DNA from: Gammaproteobacteria bacterium
GTDB lineage: Bacteria; Pseudomonadota; Gammaproteobacteria; UBA9214
NCBI GenBank assembly: GCA_029864225.1
Contig: JAOTTU010000034.1
Coordinates: 1-15,307, forward strand
Direction of reading: 5' to 3'
DNA length: 15,307 nt
Positions within the stretch are counted from its first letter, which is position 1. Each line of letters starts with the position of its first letter. A model generated the notes under the pieces. It made no database searches. It saw only the letters and a program-made list of their open reading frames with translations, and had not been told where the DNA came from. Positions 14,066 to 15,307 of the stretch are shown here, in pieces. A program made the position numbers and the translations under genes.

Positions 14066-14434
14066 ATGCATTCACTGAATCGACAGAAGGGGATGACCGG
14101 GGCCGGCTGGCTGATCGTGCTGGCATTGATCGGTTTTTTTGCGATGTTAATACTGATAATGCTGCCGTCATACATGGAGTACTACAAGATCGTCTCCACG
14201 CTTGAATCGCTGGAGGAAGAAAGCGGTCTCGAGACCCCATTTGATATTCGCCGCCTGATCGAGCGCCGCTTCGATATCAGTTATGTGAACACGATCCAGC
14301 CCAAGGATGTCATTATACAAAGCGCGGGCCCGAACTACCGGGTGCGGGCCAAATATGAATCACGCAAGCACCTGTTTGCCAATGTCTACGTGGTGATGAC
14401 CTTTGACAAGCAGGTCACGGTAAGGTCACGTTGA
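14066..14434 (+). CDS. DUF4845 single-pass membrane protein
   Basis: The 122-residue protein has a short basic N-terminus (MHSLNRQKGMTG), one transmembrane helix at about 13-34 and a soluble remainder of about 85 residues outside the membrane. The pilin-like N-terminal pattern and the position between lepB and rnc match the DUF4845 family, whose role is unknown. The GMTGAGWL segment resembles the start of type IV pilin-like proteins, but there is no FTLIE methylation motif. A good ribosome site (AAGGGAG) precedes the ATG. Its TGA stop overlaps the TTG start of rnc by four bases. Confidence 0.85.
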   Translation: MHSLNRQKGMTGAGWLIVLALIGFFAMLILIMLPSYMEYYKIVSTLESLEEESGLETPFDIRRLIERRFDISYVNTIQPKDVIIQSAGPNYRVRAKYESRKHLFANVYVVMTFDKQVTVRSR

Positions 14435-15111
14435 CGAAGTCGCCGGAAACACTGGCGAAACTCTTTGGCTACCGGTTCAATGACTCCGGCTTCCTGAAAC
14501 AGGCCCTGGTTCACCGCAGTGCCGGCAGCCGCAACAACGAGCGGCTGGAATTTCTCGGTGATGCCGTGCTGGGCTGCGTGATTGCCGACGAGGTGTTTGC
14601 GCGTCATCCCAGGGCCCGGGAAGGGCAACTCAGCCGGATGCGCTCGACCCTGGTACGGCGTGAATCACTGGCCGAACTGGCCAACAAACTCGATATCGGT
14701 GCCTACCTGAAGCTCGGTCCCGGCGAGCGCAAGAGCGGCGGTCACCAACGTAACTCCATCCTGTCCGATGCCTTTGAGGCCGTGCTCGCTGCGATCTACC
14801 TGGACGGTGGCTTCGAACCCTGCAGGCAGGCCATCGTCACCCTGTTTGCGGAAAAGCTCGACGCGGTCGCTGATCTGGACCAGCTCAAGGACCCCAAGAC
14901 ACGCCTGCAGGAGTACCTCCAATCACAGCACAAGCCCCTGCCCGAGTACAGTGTCATCGACATCGACGGTGAAGCGCATGCCCAGTTTTTCAGGGTGCGC
15001 TGCATGGTAGATGATGCCGATATCGAACCCACCGAGGGGCAGGCAAAAAGCCGTCGTCGTGCCGAGCAGGATGCGGCCGGCAAGATGCTGGCCCAGCTGG
15101 ACGCCGGTTAG
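14431..15111 (+). CDS. rnc: Ribonuclease III
   Basis: The 226-residue enzyme cleaves double-stranded RNA, including ribosomal RNA precursors. The endonuclease domain (about 1-150) has the signature NERLEFLGDAVLG with Glu40 and Asp44, and DAFEAVLAAIYLDGG with Asp113 and Glu116, matching the metal-binding catalytic acids of E. coli RNase III. The double-stranded RNA-binding domain (about 152-224) ends with KSRRRAEQDAAGKMLAQL. Start is TTG at 14431, preceded by TAAGG and forming TTGA with the stop of DUF4845; no ATG fits the N-terminus. era begins four bases after its stop, the classic rnc-era pairing. Confidence 0.96.
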   Translation: MTKSPETLAKLFGYRFNDSGFLKQALVHRSAGSRNNERLEFLGDAVLGCVIADEVFARHPRAREGQLSRMRSTLVRRESLAELANKLDIGAYLKLGPGERKSGGHQRNSILSDAFEAVLAAIYLDGGFEPCRQAIVTLFAEKLDAVADLDQLKDPKTRLQEYLQSQHKPLPEYSVIDIDGEAHAQFFRVRCMVDDADIEPTEGQAKSRRRAEQDAAGKMLAQLDAG

Positions 15112-15115
15112 CCCT

Positions 15116-15307
15116 GTGGAACCGTCATACCGTTGTGGTTATATCGCCCTGGTGGGCCGTCCCAACGTCGGCAAGTCGACGCTGCTGAACCGGCTGCTGG
15201 GACAGAAGATCAGTATCACCTCGAAGCGCCCGCAGACCACCCGTCACCGCATACTCGGGATCAAGACCGGGAAAACGGTGCAGTTCATCTATGTCGATAC
15301 GCCGGGT
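15116..15307 (+). CDS. era: GTPase Era, N-terminal part (cut by window end)
   Basis: The first 64 codons of Era are visible. They contain the P-loop GRPNVGKS (about 14-21), the switch region PQTTRHRI and the beginning of the DTPG motif at the very end. Era is a GTPase that binds the 3' end of 16S rRNA and is needed for small-subunit maturation; the KH domain lies beyond the window. Start is GTG at 15116, four bases after the rnc stop codon, so it is in the same operon. The truncation is due to the window, not to the gene. Confidence 0.93.
   Translation, partial: MEPSYRCGYIALVGRPNVGKSTLLNRLLGQKISITSKRPQTTRHRILGIKTGKTVQFIYVDTPG

Overview
The window looks like a chromosomal housekeeping segment of a gammaproteobacterium. 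The central gene order nadB / rpoE-rseA-rseB-rseC-degP / lepA-lepB-DUF4845-rnc-era matches what is known from Pseudomonas (nadB, algU-mucA-mucB-mucC-mucD, lepA, lepB, rnc, era) and from many Chromatiales-like sulfur and halophilic lineages. Base composition is GC-rich inside genes, and the spacers are AT-richer and carry dispersed repeats. I cannot assign a genus. Roughly the first 450 bases are non-coding and end before any recognisable upstream gene.

Layout. (1) 1-451: a dispersed palindromic element whose left arm has expanded into nine uninterrupted copies of an 8-base unit. (2) 452-3635, minus strand: class I fumarase, then ArsC-type reductase, then WrbA-type flavoprotein, then a DUF2069 membrane protein, all in one direction. 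An inverted pair of ACCGCAGAG-type repeats fills the arsC-wrbA gap. (3) 3768-4567, plus strand: a secreted TlpA/ResA-like thioredoxin and acylphosphatase. (4) 4568-4865: a dense nested repeat region between convergent acyP and nadB, with a tandem 29-mer, a second copy of the palindromic element, and an outer inverted repeat that looks like a bidirectional terminator split by insertion. (5) nadB on the minus strand, divergent from rpoE. (6) 6712-11059: the envelope-stress sigma factor, its membrane anti-sigma factor, the two accessory regulators, the DegP/MucD periplasmic protease and a small glutaredoxin-like protein. (7) 11246 to the end: EF4/LepA, signal peptidase I, a DUF4845 membrane protein, RNase III and the start of Era.

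Functionally, the rpoE block is a self-contained periplasmic stress circuit: sigma factor, anti-sigma RseA, its sensor and protector RseB, membrane protein RseC and effector protease DegP. The lepA-lepB-rnc-era block couples translation, protein export and ribosomal RNA maturation. I found no CRISPR array, tRNA, rRNA, prophage or obvious new multi-gene system. The features most worth a second look are non-coding: the octamer expansion and its unexpanded sibling element, the split terminator, the inverted repeat pair next to arsC, and a 22-codon upstream reading frame whose stop codon overlaps the lepA start.
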